In this document: positions 8,758 to 18,308 of the stretch, piece by piece
Numbering within the stretch: position 1 is the stretch's first letter
How the letters are laid out: every line of letters starts with the position of its first letter
Origin: SIG598 sp045605025
Lineage (GTDB): Bacteria > Bacillota > Clostridia > Oscillospirales > Acutalibacteraceae
Reading direction: 5' to 3'
DNA length: 64,000 nucleotides
Assembly (NCBI GenBank): GCA_045605025.1
Contig: JAZUPE010000113.1
Span: forward strand, 1 to 64,000
The notes under the pieces: generated by a model
Databases searched by the model: none
The model's input: only the letters and a program-made list of their open reading frames with translations
What the model was told of the DNA's origin: nothing
Position numbers and translations under genes: made by a program

Positions 8758-10052
8758 TACTCGCTCCTCCCATAAATCCCATCAAGGAATTTGTCAAGGC
8801 CTAAGGCAAGCATAATGAATATAATGCACAGACTGATCGAAACATCTGTCATTGGCTGAGTAAGCAAGGATACAATCACAAAAAATGCAGGGATCATTAT
8901 CTTATAAGGCGATTTCTGTTTCTTTTCGAGATGTGGAACAATGATCGAAATCATCTTGGTAGAATATATCATTATGATGGCTATAAAGAACCAAATACCG
9001 CCCAGACACACAATTGCACCGATACTAGCGTTGCCAAAGTGGGCAAAACCATAGGTGTTCGGGGTATATAATCCGGAATATGAAAAGCCGTCTCCAAGAA
9101 TTAATCCATGCGCATTGACAAGGCCGTAAACCAACAGGGCCAATCTTTCCATACTGCCATGTTTTACTGCTGCACCTTCGTGCATGTGTTTGAACGAGCC
9201 AGTTATCTTGTACAGGATGTTTTCTTCCAGCAGTTCGTAAGCTCCTGGAATTATGCTGATAAGGAATGCCAATACAAATACTGCCGCCAAGAAAAATACA
9301 AAGGCTTTCTGAGCACCGCTGATTGTATTTAGACGATACTGGGTGAATTTGAAAATCATCAGAACAAAAGGTAAAATAACAAAATATTGCACATTATCAT
9401 TATACAGGGAGATAAAGCAAATTACTAACACAAGAATGACGTTGTATGCAGCGAACATTTTTCTCGAAAGATTGCTCCGAATTGTTCTCATAACGACCAT
9501 ATTGTAGACAGATAAAAAAACAGAAAAATAGCATACTGCATGGGTCATGCTGTACCCAAACAATCCACTGATCAAATCATGATACAATGTGTTTTCCCAC
9601 GTCGTAAAGCCTACCATAAAATAATTACCTTGCATTTGAATCAGAAGAACGATGATATTTACTAAAAAATAAATATTGATCAGCCCTTTGATCTTTAGCA
9701 TACGCAGAAAGAAGTTGCGCGGGTCTCTCCTGATATACCATGTCAAATAAGCCATGTTCATTATAGGATAAAGCATCATCAGGAAATTACTTAAATACAA
9801 ATCATTCACACCAAAGAATATTCCGTTCAGCAAAAATAGCACCAATGCAGCAATCGTTCCGAAATTCTCGCATCGGTGCTTCTGGAGAGTTATCTTTGGC
9901 GCCCTGATATTATTGATAAGGACCAAAAGCAGAATCATCGCAAGGATGACTTTATTCATCGTTTCGTGTATATTGAAAAAACGAAACACAACCACTTGCC
10001 CGATAATTAACAACAGAATGGCATCCTCAATTGCCCTGTTTTTCAGTTTCAC
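8757..10052 (-). CDS. O-antigen/EPS polymerase-like membrane protein (Wzy)
   Basis: 431 residues with about 10-12 hydrophobic segments and a longer extracytoplasmic loop (about residues 270-330, containing GDGFSYSGLYTPNTYG), the topology expected of Wzy polymerases that link repeat units outside the membrane. Sequence conservation in Wzy is very low, so the call rests on topology and on position between two glycosyltransferases in a locus that also has Wzx. The start is GTG 10052, 7-8 nt after GGAGG. The nearby ATG at 10056 is out of frame. Confidence 0.75.
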   Translation of the reverse strand: MKLKNRAIEDAILLLIIGQVVVFRFFNIHETMNKVILAMILLLVLINNIRAPKITLQKHRCENFGTIAALVLFLLNGIFFGVNDLYLSNFLMMLYPIMNMAYLTWYIRRDPRNFFLRMLKIKGLINIYFLVNIIVLLIQMQGNYFMVGFTTWENTLYHDLISGLFGYSMTHAVCYFSVFLSVYNMVVMRTIRSNLSRKMFAAYNVILVLVICFISLYNDNVQYFVILPFVLMIFKFTQYRLNTISGAQKAFVFFLAAVFVLAFLISIIPGAYELLEENILYKITGSFKHMHEGAAVKHGSMERLALLVYGLVNAHGLILGDGFSYSGLYTPNTYGFAHFGNASIGAIVCLGGIWFFIAIIMIYSTKMISIIVPHLEKKQKSPYKIMIPAFFVIVSLLTQPMTDVSISLCIIFIMLALGLDKFLDGIYGRSE

Positions 10053-10094
10053 TCATACTCCTCCAAAATGTGCAGGAAATCACCGCTTGTATAA

Positions 10095-10979
10095 TTATGA
10101 CTCAACTTTAATTCCAGCCATAATTCCTTTTATCGTTTCACGTAAAATCATCCATCTGCTTCTGCTTCTAATTATTCTCCGTATGATTCTGGATCCGAAA
10201 TCTCGCCACTCCCGATTCACGTCAATACTGTCGCGGTACTCTTTGATATAAGCGATGTTATTTCTTGTGCAATAGAATACTCGCGCTGCGCTGAACTCAT
10301 TTTTATAGGTAAGATATTTGAACAGGCTCACGCCAGTTTTCTGGTAAAGTGTTTTGTAAAATTCAGCATGTTTCGTGGGAACTCTTTTTCCTAACTGATG
10401 ATCGACCGTAACCGTATTGCATCTCAGAATTTTGAATCCAGCCAATTCCATCCTTTTGCAAAAATCAAAATCGACAAAATCAATGAACATCCATTCGTTA
10501 AATCCGCTGCATTTGCGCCATGCGTCTGTTCTAATGAACGTTGCAGATTGAATACATCTGTCAACATAGTCAGTTTCAGTAATATCTGTGCCGCAATATA
10601 CGTTGTTTGCGATTTCCGTATCGACAACATTGGGGCAAAGCATTCCAATTGACAAGTCATCCGTGTGCTTTTTATAGGTGTCCAATAGATTAAGCGGGCA
10701 GATCGTATCATGATCCAGCATCAACACCCAATCAAATCCGTTCTGCTCTGCATATCTACAGATTTGATTGGAAGCGACACCGATTCCAAAGTTTTCTTCG
10801 TTTTTGATCAATATGATTTTTTCGCTTTCCCCGATCGTTCTTTCAATCTCATGGATGTTCGAAGAACCGTTATCACAAAGACAAATCAAATCAACTTGAG
10901 GCAAAACGCTTTTGATCTCTAATGACAATCTCTCTGTTTCTGCATTGTACAATACAATGCCAGCCATATATTTTCCCAT
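10095..10979 (-). CDS. GT2 glycosyltransferase (rhamnosyltransferase-like)
   Basis: 294 residues: GIVLYNAE, CDNGSSNIHE, NFGIGVASNQ, the metal-binding LDHDT, SATFIRTD and FIDFVDFDFC mark a GT-A fold of the rhamnosyltransferase type. It resembles the GT2 at 7879-8757 in layout and motifs, and the two probably add successive deoxysugars to one repeat unit. An AGGAG site lies 10 nt before ATG 10979. A 42-nt gap separates it from the polymerase gene. Confidence 0.84.
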   Translation of the reverse strand: MGKYMAGIVLYNAETERLSLEIKSVLPQVDLICLCDNGSSNIHEIERTIGESEKIILIKNEENFGIGVASNQICRYAEQNGFDWVLMLDHDTICPLNLLDTYKKHTDDLSIGMLCPNVVDTEIANNVYCGTDITETDYVDRCIQSATFIRTDAWRKCSGFNEWMFIDFVDFDFCKRMELAGFKILRCNTVTVDHQLGKRVPTKHAEFYKTLYQKTGVSLFKYLTYKNEFSAARVFYCTRNNIAYIKEYRDSIDVNREWRDFGSRIIRRIIRSRSRWMILRETIKGIMAGIKVES

Positions 10980-11099
10980 GAACCGCTTTCTCCTTGACGC
11001 TTATCTTTCAGGAGTGTTTGCTTGCGTTATAACCTGTGCAAAACACAAAACCGTCGGAATGCCACTTTGCAATACAAAAATCGCATCATCGGACGAGCA

Positions 11100-11522
11100 T
11101 TACTGGATCTTCTTTTCGCCGATCACTGTTGCAGGATTTCCTGCAACAATTGCATTCTCTGGAACTGACTTTGTCACCACTGCTCCAGCGCCAATAACTG
11201 CATTGTCCCCGATATCAATATTCCCAATAATAATTGCACCAGCGCCAATAAATACACTTCGACCAATGCGCGGCACGCCTTTGTCAGTTCTGCCAATTGT
11301 TACGTTATGAAAAATAACAGTATTCTCGCCAATGACAACATCCTCGTTAATTACAATACCCAATCCGTTATGCCCAAATTGCACCCCTGAAGAGATATTA
11401 GCTGTTGGATGAATATCGCAGTAGAAATAGTGTTTGCATAACCAATACACACATCGTTTTATAATCTTGCTGTTGCGCTTAATTGCGTACTGCAAACACC
11501 TGTTTATTTCTAGATCTTTCAT
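11100..11522 (-). CDS. Hexapeptide-repeat O-acetyltransferase (serine acetyltransferase-like)
   Basis: 140 residues of left-handed beta-helix. Imperfect hexapeptides run from IHPTANISSG to VPENAIVAGNPATVIG, with the CysE-type GHNGLGIVIN and IFHNVTIG motifs; the histidine in the latter matches the catalytic position. In a glycan locus the likely role is O-acetylation of a sugar from acetyl-CoA. ATG 11522 shares a base with the stop codon of the GT4 gene (TGATG), with GAGGG upstream, so I prefer it to the TTG three bases earlier. The final CysE N-terminal domain is absent, as in glycan acetyltransferases. Confidence 0.82.
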   Translation of the reverse strand: MKDLEINRCLQYAIKRNSKIIKRCVYWLCKHYFYCDIHPTANISSGVQFGHNGLGIVINEDVVIGENTVIFHNVTIGRTDKGVPRIGRSVFIGAGAIIIGNIDIGDNAVIGAGAVVTKSVPENAIVAGNPATVIGEKKIQ

Positions 11523-12580
11523 CAAACTGCCCTCGCTGCATTTTGATAAATCTCTTCCAGTTTCTTATGCATAGCCTTCATGCTAAACCTGTCACTGATA
11601 AGTTTTTTGTTTGCCGATCCAGCCGCTTCAGCCGCTTGCGGGTTTTTGCAATACATCAGCATAGCTGATGCCAATGCATCAACATCGCCTGGCTCAACAA
11701 GAATGCCGTTTTCTGGTTTTATCACTTCCGGGATTGCGCCAACAGTAGTGCTGATTATAGCTTTTCCGCACGCCATTCCTTCCAGAATAGCCATGGGCAA
11801 ACCTTCATTGTAGGAGGGGAGCACAAGAACTGCGGATTTTTGAAGAAGATCAAGTTTCTTTTCAAAGTCAGTCCACCCGACGATGGAAACGTTGTTAGTT
11901 AAGTCTTTTTTTCGAACGATTTCCGAGCATCTGGCAGTATCTCCATCGCCAGCTAAATAGCAGATTACTTCTGGGAACTCTTTTCTGACTATGTCAATTG
12001 CCTTAATAAGGTCATAGGTGCCCTTTCTTTCTCCGAGCCTTCCAAGCATTACAAACGCATATGGGTGATCACTATTATCCGAAACCGCAGGTGTCAAACG
12101 ATCTGTGTCAATACCATTTTCAAGCACGACGCAATTCGTCAAGGCAAAGGCGTCATCAAATCTACGTTTCCATTCAGAGGAAAGCGCGACAACCAGATCC
12201 GCACCCTTGAGAGTGGAAATTATTTTTTCTTTTTTTCGGCTCTTTTCAAAAAAGACCATATATTCTGCGCCATGCACATGGAGCACCACTTTCTTTCCCC
12301 ACTTTTTTACAGTGCGAACATACCATCCTTTTCTAAACGTACTTCCATATGACGCAACATGGATATGATATATATCATATCCTCTCTTCGAGATACAGAA
12401 CTTGATAAAAGCCCAAACCGAATATATCATCCTCTTGAAGATTCCGCCATCAATGAAAGATTCAAAAATATCTATATCGAACTTCCTGTTCAAATCAACA
12501 TCATTTTTGATCTCTTCGATGACTGTTGCCATGCCACCTTTAGACCGAACCGGACTCGGACCAATAACCAAAACTTTCAT
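11522..12580 (-). CDS. GT4 glycosyltransferase
   Basis: 352 residues with a clear GT-B architecture: GPSPVRSKGGMATVI at the N-terminus (acceptor domain), HVHGAEY in the middle, then FVMLGRLGERKGTYDLI and SYNEGLPMAILEGMACGKAI (the E-x7-E donor site) and the late GILVEPGD. It would transfer a hexose to the growing lipid-linked oligosaccharide on the cytoplasmic face. It is coupled to the acetyltransferase gene by overlap. The sugar specificity cannot be read from sequence. Confidence 0.9.
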   Translation of the reverse strand: MKVLVIGPSPVRSKGGMATVIEEIKNDVDLNRKFDIDIFESFIDGGIFKRMIYSVWAFIKFCISKRGYDIYHIHVASYGSTFRKGWYVRTVKKWGKKVVLHVHGAEYMVFFEKSRKKEKIISTLKGADLVVALSSEWKRRFDDAFALTNCVVLENGIDTDRLTPAVSDNSDHPYAFVMLGRLGERKGTYDLIKAIDIVRKEFPEVICYLAGDGDTARCSEIVRKKDLTNNVSIVGWTDFEKKLDLLQKSAVLVLPSYNEGLPMAILEGMACGKAIISTTVGAIPEVIKPENGILVEPGDVDALASAMLMYCKNPQAAEAAGSANKKLISDRFSMKAMHKKLEEIYQNAARAV

Positions 12581-12673
12581 AATATGCTTCTTTCTATGTA
12601 TTCGTTCCTGGAATATTTTTGTCCAGCAAAGAAGATCTCCGGTATCTCATCCGGTTCGCATAAGTCAAGATTC

Positions 12674-13549
12674 TTATGTGCGCAACACGCGCCCAAGCCG
12701 GATACGCTTGCCCATTTCAACATCAAAGCTTATAGGGGAGAACGGTTCAGCACCAGCCCCATCTGTAAACGTTAGTTCACCGAAATAGATACGACCGTTC
12801 ACGAGATAGAAGTCCACTCGCACAAATTGGAAATGTGATGCCAGTTTCTTCGTGACTTCAATAAGCTCCGGAAAGTTTTCTCCCTGGGGCACTACATAAT
12901 TACTATTTTTTATACCGCTATTTTGGACTCCTTCCAGCTTTTTGCCAGATATATCATACAGGTCTAAGGTTTTATCCGTATACCGGTCTGAGAAGATGCC
13001 ATAATAATGGGGAACGCCATCATAGCAATAGAACTTGTAGTCTCTCAAAGCGCCGGTTTCATCTTCCAAATACTGCTCGGCAATGATTCGGTTTTTCACG
13101 TTCTTATACTGTGGCTCTTTTTTCATTTTTGAGAAATCGTCTTTAAGCCATTTTTTCATCTCTTTTGCAGCTTTCGCTCTGTCGAACCGGCTTTTATCCT
13201 TGCAGATCAGAATTGCACCGCTGCCATTGGTGCCTTTCAAGACAAACTGTTCCGGAAGAGCATCATAGTCAATGTCTTCAACACGGTCATATACGCCATA
13301 CAGCTTGTTTAGATACTTCTCGCCAACGCATTCTTTGACGAATTCCCTCACGTTGTACTTGTCGACATAATCGGATAGTTCTTCCAAATTTCCATATAAC
13401 TTCAGCCACTGGATTTTTTCTCCGAAGTATACTGGTTTTTTTAGGTTTAGCAGGCGCCTGTATCCACGAAAATAGATAAGATAAAGAGCAGGCTTTGTTG
13501 GCAAAAGCCTCAAAAGCCCGCGGTATAGATTGGTAAAAAAGGTATTCAT
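12674..13549 (-). CDS. TupA-like ATP-grasp protein
   Basis: 291 residues of the TupA-like ATP-grasp family (PF14305): FGEKIQWLKLYG and DKYNVREFVKE near the N-terminus, LPEQFVLKGTNGSGA (the ATP-grasp lysine and glycine loop, about residues 98-112), IAEQYLED, then RVDFYLVNGRIYFGELTFTDG-type metal and ATP ligands near the C-terminus. TupA ligates amino acids or uronic acids in teichuronopeptide synthesis in alkaliphilic Bacillus. In capsule loci the family probably forms amide links on the glycan. It lies 16 nt after the GT28-like gene. Confidence 0.8.
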   Translation of the reverse strand: MNTFFTNLYRGLLRLLPTKPALYLIYFRGYRRLLNLKKPVYFGEKIQWLKLYGNLEELSDYVDKYNVREFVKECVGEKYLNKLYGVYDRVEDIDYDALPEQFVLKGTNGSGAILICKDKSRFDRAKAAKEMKKWLKDDFSKMKKEPQYKNVKNRIIAEQYLEDETGALRDYKFYCYDGVPHYYGIFSDRYTDKTLDLYDISGKKLEGVQNSGIKNSNYVVPQGENFPELIEVTKKLASHFQFVRVDFYLVNGRIYFGELTFTDGAGAEPFSPISFDVEMGKRIRLGRVLRT

Positions 13550-13564
13550 ATTATCTCCTTTGAT

Positions 13565-14041
13565 TTATCTTTCAATAAACTCGACTATGCTATCGATGAT
13601 AGTCTGAGTGTTGCTTACATAAGAATCAAATTCGTGATTTTTCACATATTCCAGACCCATTTCTAATTCTGAGCAATCGTCCAATCCACAAATAAGATTT
13701 TGGCATTTAAACTGGTCAATCAACTGCAGCTGGTGATCGTCCACATGTTCGCCATATTTGGCCAATCTGGGAACGGCAATCACTTTCTTTCCTCTTTTTA
13801 CAGCTCCGATAATTGCGCCCGTTCCGCCGTGTGTGATTAGAATATCACACTTAGTCTCCCATTCTGCAAAGTCTTCTCTATCCAGAAACTCTTTATATGG
13901 ATAATGTAAGGGCTTATAGCTGCTGGATCCAATTTGAGCAAATAACGGTTCATTAATTACATTTTTTTGCACTAAATCATCAATTGCCTGCAAAAGCCGA
14001 TTGAATTGGAATTTTTGAGATCCCACAGTGACGAAAATCAT
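13565..14041 (-). CDS. Alg13/PssE-like glycosyltransferase subunit (GT28 C-terminal domain)
   Basis: 158 residues equal to the donor-binding half of a GT28 enzyme: MIFVTVGSQKFQFNRLLQAI at the start, ILITHGGTGAI and KKVIAVPRLAKYGEHVDDHQ, the UDP-sugar binding loop. In eukaryotic Alg13/Alg14 and bacterial PssE/PssD or Cps14G/F, this soluble half joins a membrane-bound Alg14-like half to form the active enzyme that adds the second sugar to the lipid-linked first sugar. That partner is encoded 13 nt upstream (14055-14528). Confidence 0.88.
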   Translation of the reverse strand: MIFVTVGSQKFQFNRLLQAIDDLVQKNVINEPLFAQIGSSSYKPLHYPYKEFLDREDFAEWETKCDILITHGGTGAIIGAVKRGKKVIAVPRLAKYGEHVDDHQLQLIDQFKCQNLICGLDDCSELEMGLEYVKNHEFDSYVSNTQTIIDSIVEFIER

Positions 14042-14054
14042 GTACCTGTTCCCC

Positions 14055-14528
14055 CTAGTAGATACCGCCTAAATAAATTGAATTCGGATAAACCTTCTGC
14101 ATCTGCGGCCATTGTACATAAAACTGGTCCGCAAACCTGTAGAGTAGCTTTCCTGTTTCCGTTGGCGAGGTAACCTTTGCAAACGATTCAATATAAATTA
14201 GCTTTTTTCCCATAACTTTTGCGATCAAACACATCGGAATCATCGCCAGAACGCCGGTACAGATAACAACGTTGGGCTTTTCTGCGAAGTATATTTTCAG
14301 TGATAAACCAACATTTTTTATCATTTTCCAGATAAAAGTGCGCTCACGTCGATTTACCTGATGAAGATAATAAGTTTTTTTATCCTTGGCCGCTGTGCCG
14401 TAACCCGTCTGCTCGGTAAGAATGAAACTATCATATTTTTCCATTAAGGGACTCAGCATCATAAGTTGCTCGTAATGTCCGCCGGAAGAAGCAGCAAAAC
14501 AAATTTTTGTCTTTTTCTTATTGTTCAT
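14055..14528 (-). CDS. Alg14/PssD-like glycosyltransferase membrane subunit
   Basis: 157 residues with ICFAASSGGHYEQLM at the N-terminus, VVICTGVLAMIPMCLIAKVM (a hydrophobic stretch) and KLIYIESFAKVTSPTETGKL, matching the Alg14 family (PF08660), which anchors and activates the Alg13-like catalytic subunit at the membrane. GAGGTG lies 6 nt before ATG 14528. The gene pair is standard in Gram-positive capsule loci. Confidence 0.88.
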   Translation of the reverse strand: MNNKKKTKICFAASSGGHYEQLMMLSPLMEKYDSFILTEQTGYGTAAKDKKTYYLHQVNRRERTFIWKMIKNVGLSLKIYFAEKPNVVICTGVLAMIPMCLIAKVMGKKLIYIESFAKVTSPTETGKLLYRFADQFYVQWPQMQKVYPNSIYLGGIY

Positions 14529-14641
14529 TTAATGCACCTCAGAATTTCTGCCGAAGACTTATCGGCATTGTGCGACAGTACACTTCACCCGCAGCGATAT
14601 TTCGACACAGACTTATTCATCGACCAAGTTCTACGACGGTA

Positions 14642-15559
14642 TCAATCAGAGTGAATTTCCATCAGATATCTTTCCAGTGCGTCCTGCCATGCAGGTAGCG
14701 GTTCAAAGCCGTTTGTTGTCAGCTTGCTCCTGTCCAGCCGGCTGTTAAAAGGTCTTGCCGCATTGGAAAGGCCGTACTCCTCGGTGGTTACGGGAACAAC
14801 CTTTGTTTCGTAACCGGCATGATGGAAGATTTCACAGCAAAAATCATACCAACTGATATATCCACCCTCGTTGGTTGCGTGATAATAGCCGTACTTCTCT
14901 GTCTCGATCATGTCCACCAGCAGGCGAGCAAGATCATAGGTGTAGGTCGGAGTGCCGATCTGGTCGTTGACCACACGTACAGTATCGTGCTTCCTGCCGA
15001 TGTTCAGCATGGTTTTGATGAAGTTATTGCCGTTCACGCCGAACACCCATGCAATGCGCACAACGAAATACTTCTCTAAAGTATTTGCCACGGCAAGTTC
15101 GCCTTCTAACTTAGTCTGACCATAGACGTTCAGTGGCGCGTAGTCCTTGCAGTCCGGCGGCCAGGGCTCGGTTCCTTGGCCGTTAAAGACATAGTCCGTA
15201 GAGATGTACATCATCTTACGATCCAGGGTTTTGCAGACATCGGCAATGTTTTGTGTGCCACCCGCATTGATGGCGCGGACCTTCTCCACGAGCTCGTTGT
15301 CCTCAGCCATATCTACCGCCGTCCAAGCTGCGCAGTGAATTACAGCATCGGGGCAGACCTCGGTGATCACAGACCGTACCGCATCCTTGTCGGTAATGTC
15401 CAGCCGGATGTAGGGCATGGAACATACTGCCGTGCTGTCCGGCATGCCGCTGTACTCGGACTGTATATCGCTGCCAACGCCTTCGTGTCCTCGTTTGGCA
15501 AGCTCATTCATCACATCATGCCCCAACTGACCGCCGACACCTGTAACAAAGACTTTCAT
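14642..15559 (-). CDS. rmlD: dTDP-4-dehydrorhamnose reductase
   Basis: 305 residues. RmlD makes dTDP-L-rhamnose by NAD(P)H reduction of dTDP-4-keto-L-rhamnose. The start MKVFVTGVGGQLGHDV gives the Rossmann GxxGxxG loop; STDYVFNG and YGQTKLEGE hold the catalytic threonine and the YxxxK pair. I chose ATG 15559 because AGGAG lies 8 nt upstream and the protein then begins at the family's usual residue; an upstream in-frame extension is non-homologous. It is the last of the four rml genes, 13 nt after rmlB. A 113-nt gap to the Alg14-like gene has no visible signal. Confidence 0.94.
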   Translation of the reverse strand: MKVFVTGVGGQLGHDVMNELAKRGHEGVGSDIQSEYSGMPDSTAVCSMPYIRLDITDKDAVRSVITEVCPDAVIHCAAWTAVDMAEDNELVEKVRAINAGGTQNIADVCKTLDRKMMYISTDYVFNGQGTEPWPPDCKDYAPLNVYGQTKLEGELAVANTLEKYFVVRIAWVFGVNGNNFIKTMLNIGRKHDTVRVVNDQIGTPTYTYDLARLLVDMIETEKYGYYHATNEGGYISWYDFCCEIFHHAGYETKVVPVTTEEYGLSNAARPFNSRLDRSKLTTNGFEPLPAWQDALERYLMEIHSD

Positions 15560-15572
15560 CCGTTTGCTCCTT

Positions 15573-16598
15573 TTATCGATTGCCATACATCTGCTCGTAG
15601 TAATTCTGGTATTCGCCGCTGATGATCTCCTGCCACCAATCTTTGTTGTCCAGATACCACTGGATAGTTTTCTTAATTCCATCTCTGAACATGGTTTCGG
15701 GCAGCCAGCCCAGCTCGGAGTGAATCTTGGTGGGGTCTATGGCGTAGCGGAGGTCATGTCCCTTGCGATCGCCTACGTATGTAATGAGGCTTTCGGGTTT
15801 GTCGAGTTCATTGCAGATGATCCTTACAATATCAATGTTCGCCATCTCATTGTGACCGCCGATATTGTACACTTCACCCACACAGCCGTTATGTATTATC
15901 AGATCAATGGCCTTGCAGTGATCCTCGACATACAGCCAGTCGCGCACGTTTTCGCCGGTACCGTATACAGGCAGAGGCTTATCCGCAAGAGCGTTGACAA
16001 TCATAAGGGGGATCAGCTTTTCGGGAAAGTGATAGGGACCATAGTTGTTGGAGCAACGGCTGATGGTTACCGGCAGTCCGAATGTGCGATGATAGGACAG
16101 AACTAACAGATCAGCGCCTGCCTTGGAGCTGGAGTAGGGACTGCTGGTATGGATGGGCGTCTCTTCGGTGAAGAACAGATCAGGACGGTCCAGCGGAAGA
16201 TCACCGTAGACTTCGTCGGTGGAAACCTGATGGTAGCGCTCAATGCCGTACTTGCGGCAGGCGTCCATCATAACCTGAGTGCCCATAATGTTGGTCTGCA
16301 GAAACACGTCTGGGGTTTCGATGGAGCGATCGACGTGGGATTCCGCAGCAAAGTTTACCACGATGTCGGGGTGTTCTTCTTCAAACAGCTGATACACTGC
16401 CTCACGGTCACATATATCCGCTTTTTCAAAGCGAAATTGTGGATTATCCATTACGCTTTTCAGAGTGGACAGGTTACCCGCGTAGGTAAGCTTGTCAAGG
16501 CAGATGATCCGGTAGTCCGGGTACTTGTCCAGCATATGAAATACAAAATTTGAACCGATAAAACCGGCTCCACCGGTAACAATAAGCGTTCTACTCAT
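15573..16598 (-). CDS. rmlB: dTDP-glucose 4,6-dehydratase
   Basis: 341 residues of the extended short-chain dehydrogenase family. TGGAGFIGSNFVFH binds NAD, STDEVYGDL carries the catalytic Thr-Asp-Glu triad, YSSSKAGADLL the Tyr-Lys pair, and RCSNNYGPYHFPEKLIP and NVRDWLYVEDH are dTDP-glucose-binding signatures. It converts dTDP-glucose to dTDP-4-keto-6-deoxyglucose. Length and motifs are complete. It lies 18 nt after rmlC in the same transcript. Confidence 0.96.
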   Translation of the reverse strand: MSRTLIVTGGAGFIGSNFVFHMLDKYPDYRIICLDKLTYAGNLSTLKSVMDNPQFRFEKADICDREAVYQLFEEEHPDIVVNFAAESHVDRSIETPDVFLQTNIMGTQVMMDACRKYGIERYHQVSTDEVYGDLPLDRPDLFFTEETPIHTSSPYSSSKAGADLLVLSYHRTFGLPVTISRCSNNYGPYHFPEKLIPLMIVNALADKPLPVYGTGENVRDWLYVEDHCKAIDLIIHNGCVGEVYNIGGHNEMANIDIVRIICNELDKPESLITYVGDRKGHDLRYAIDPTKIHSELGWLPETMFRDGIKKTIQWYLDNKDWWQEIISGEYQNYYEQMYGNR

Positions 16599-16616
16599 TT
16601 ATTTCTCTCCTGCTCC

Positions 16617-17177
16617 TTAAAACTCGCCGTAAACAAAGTTGCAGTCGCTGTCGTCAAGCGTGGGGCTGGCAGCATCTTTCTGACTTAGAATGGGATCCGC
16701 AATACCCCATTCCACGCCGATAGATGGATCGTCAAAGCGAATACTACGGTCGCATTCCTTGCTGTACAGGTTATCCACTTTGTAACAAAATTCAACGTTT
16801 TCGGTCAGCGTCACGAAGCCGTGTCCGAAGCCGCGCGGAATAAAGAACATGCGCTTGTTCTCGGCAGACAACTCTACGCTTACCCATTGCTTGTAGGTTG
16901 GGCTGCCCTTACGCAAATCGACGGCGACATCCAGTACCGCACCTCTGGTTACGCGTACCAGCTTAGCCTGAGCCATCGGTGCTATCTGGAAATGGATTCC
17001 GCGTAGAATGCCCTTCTGCGCGGAATAGGACTGGTTGTCCTGTACAAACACATTATCAATGCTAATCTCCGCCATTGATCTGGTGGAATATGTTTCCAAA
17101 AAATAACCACGATGATCACCGTGAACTTCCGGCTCAATGATGCAAACCCCGGACAGCTTGGTATCAATTTTCTTCAT
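16617..17177 (-). CDS. rmlC: dTDP-4-dehydrorhamnose 3,5-epimerase
   Basis: 186 residues of the cupin-fold RmlC family. GILRGIHFQ holds the catalytic histidine, and FFIPRGFGHGFVTL, EFCYKVDNLYSKECD and IRFDDPSIGVEW are the standard substrate-site signatures. It epimerises C3 and C5 to the L-rhamno configuration before RmlD reduction. The order here is rmlA-C-B-D, as in many Firmicutes glycan loci. A 31-nt gap separates it from rmlA. Confidence 0.95.
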   Translation of the reverse strand: MKKIDTKLSGVCIIEPEVHGDHRGYFLETYSTRSMAEISIDNVFVQDNQSYSAQKGILRGIHFQIAPMAQAKLVRVTRGAVLDVAVDLRKGSPTYKQWVSVELSAENKRMFFIPRGFGHGFVTLTENVEFCYKVDNLYSKECDRSIRFDDPSIGVEWGIADPILSQKDAASPTLDDSDCNFVYGEF

Positions 17178-17208
17178 AATGTCACCTTCGTTTTTGTCAG
17201 TGTAATGC

Positions 17209-18096
17209 TTAGTACATCAGCTTTCCGTCTGCTACAGCCTTAAGGTGTGCGCCATATGGGCTATTGCCGTAACGCTCTGCAGACTCTAACAGCATTTCGT
17301 GACTGATCCAGCCGGACTTATAAGCAATTTCTTCTGGTGCTGATATTTTGATGCCCTGACGTTTTTCAATCATCTGGACAAAAACGGCCGCATCTACAAG
17401 ACTATCCATTGTACCGGTATCCAACCATGCAAAGCCGCGTCCAAGCAGCTGCACGTCCAGTTTGTCCTTCTTTAGGTACATATCGTTAAGCGTGGTAATT
17501 TCCAGCTCGCCTCGGGCAGAGGGATTCACCTCATGGGCCATCCTGCTGACTCCCTTGGGATAGAAGTACAAGCCGGTAATTGCATAGTTGCTCTTGGGGT
17601 CAGAGGGTTTTTCTTCTACAGAGATGACCTTGCCGCTGTCGTCAAATTCAACAATGCCAAAACGCTCGGGATCGTTGACATAGTAGCCGAACACAGTTGC
17701 GCGACCGTTCTGCTCGGCATTTTCTGCAGCTGTTTTCAGAATTTTGCTGAAGCCGTTGCCATAGAAAATATTGTCACCTAACACCATGGCGCAGGCATTC
17801 TCGCCAATAAATTCCTCACATAAAATAAAAGCCTGGGCAAGTCCGTCCGGGGACGGCTGTACACAGTAGGATAGGTTAACGCCGAACTGGCTGCCGTCCC
17901 CAAGAAGATTCTCAAAGCGTGGTGTATCATCGGGAGTGGAAATTATTAGAATGTCTTTAATACCCGCAAGCATCAGAGTGCTCAGCGGGTAGTAGATCAT
18001 GGGCTTATCATAAATCGGCAGAAGTTGCTTGCTAGTTACCATCGTCAAGGGATAGAGACGGGTGCCTGCACCACCGGCAAGAATAATACCTTTCAA
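17209..18096 (-). CDS. rmlA: Glucose-1-phosphate thymidylyltransferase
   Basis: 295 residues. RmlA forms dTDP-glucose from dTTP and glucose-1-phosphate, opening the dTDP-rhamnose pathway. KGIILAGGAGTRLYPLT is the nucleotide loop; YDKPMIYYPLSTLMLAGI and VLGDNIFYG follow. GGAGG at about 18105-18109 is only 2 nt from an ATG at 18102 but 8 nt from an in-frame TTG at 18096. The TTG gives MKGIILAGG, the usual family start, so I prefer it; ATG 18102 (MILKGI) is the alternative. It is the first gene of the polysaccharide operon, with a leader of about 200 nt. Confidence 0.94.
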   Translation of the reverse strand: MKGIILAGGAGTRLYPLTMVTSKQLLPIYDKPMIYYPLSTLMLAGIKDILIISTPDDTPRFENLLGDGSQFGVNLSYCVQPSPDGLAQAFILCEEFIGENACAMVLGDNIFYGNGFSKILKTAAENAEQNGRATVFGYYVNDPERFGIVEFDDSGKVISVEEKPSDPKSNYAITGLYFYPKGVSRMAHEVNPSARGELEITTLNDMYLKKDKLDVQLLGRGFAWLDTGTMDSLVDAAVFVQMIEKRQGIKISAPEEIAYKSGWISHEMLLESAERYGNSPYGAHLKAVADGKLMY

Positions 18097-18308
18097 TATC
18101 ATAACCTCCACCAATTTCAAAAAAATGGTAAAAAACGCTAAGACGGTTCGCTGCAAGGATAGTTTACATGAATTATTACAGGTACAATCATCTGCTACGG
18201 ATTGTATTTTTCCTCTCAACAAATCACAGCAAGATAGACTGTGTAGCTTAAAATCTTATCATAATCGTTTTGTAGTTGAAACTAAATGACAGATAAACAT
18301 TTATAATT

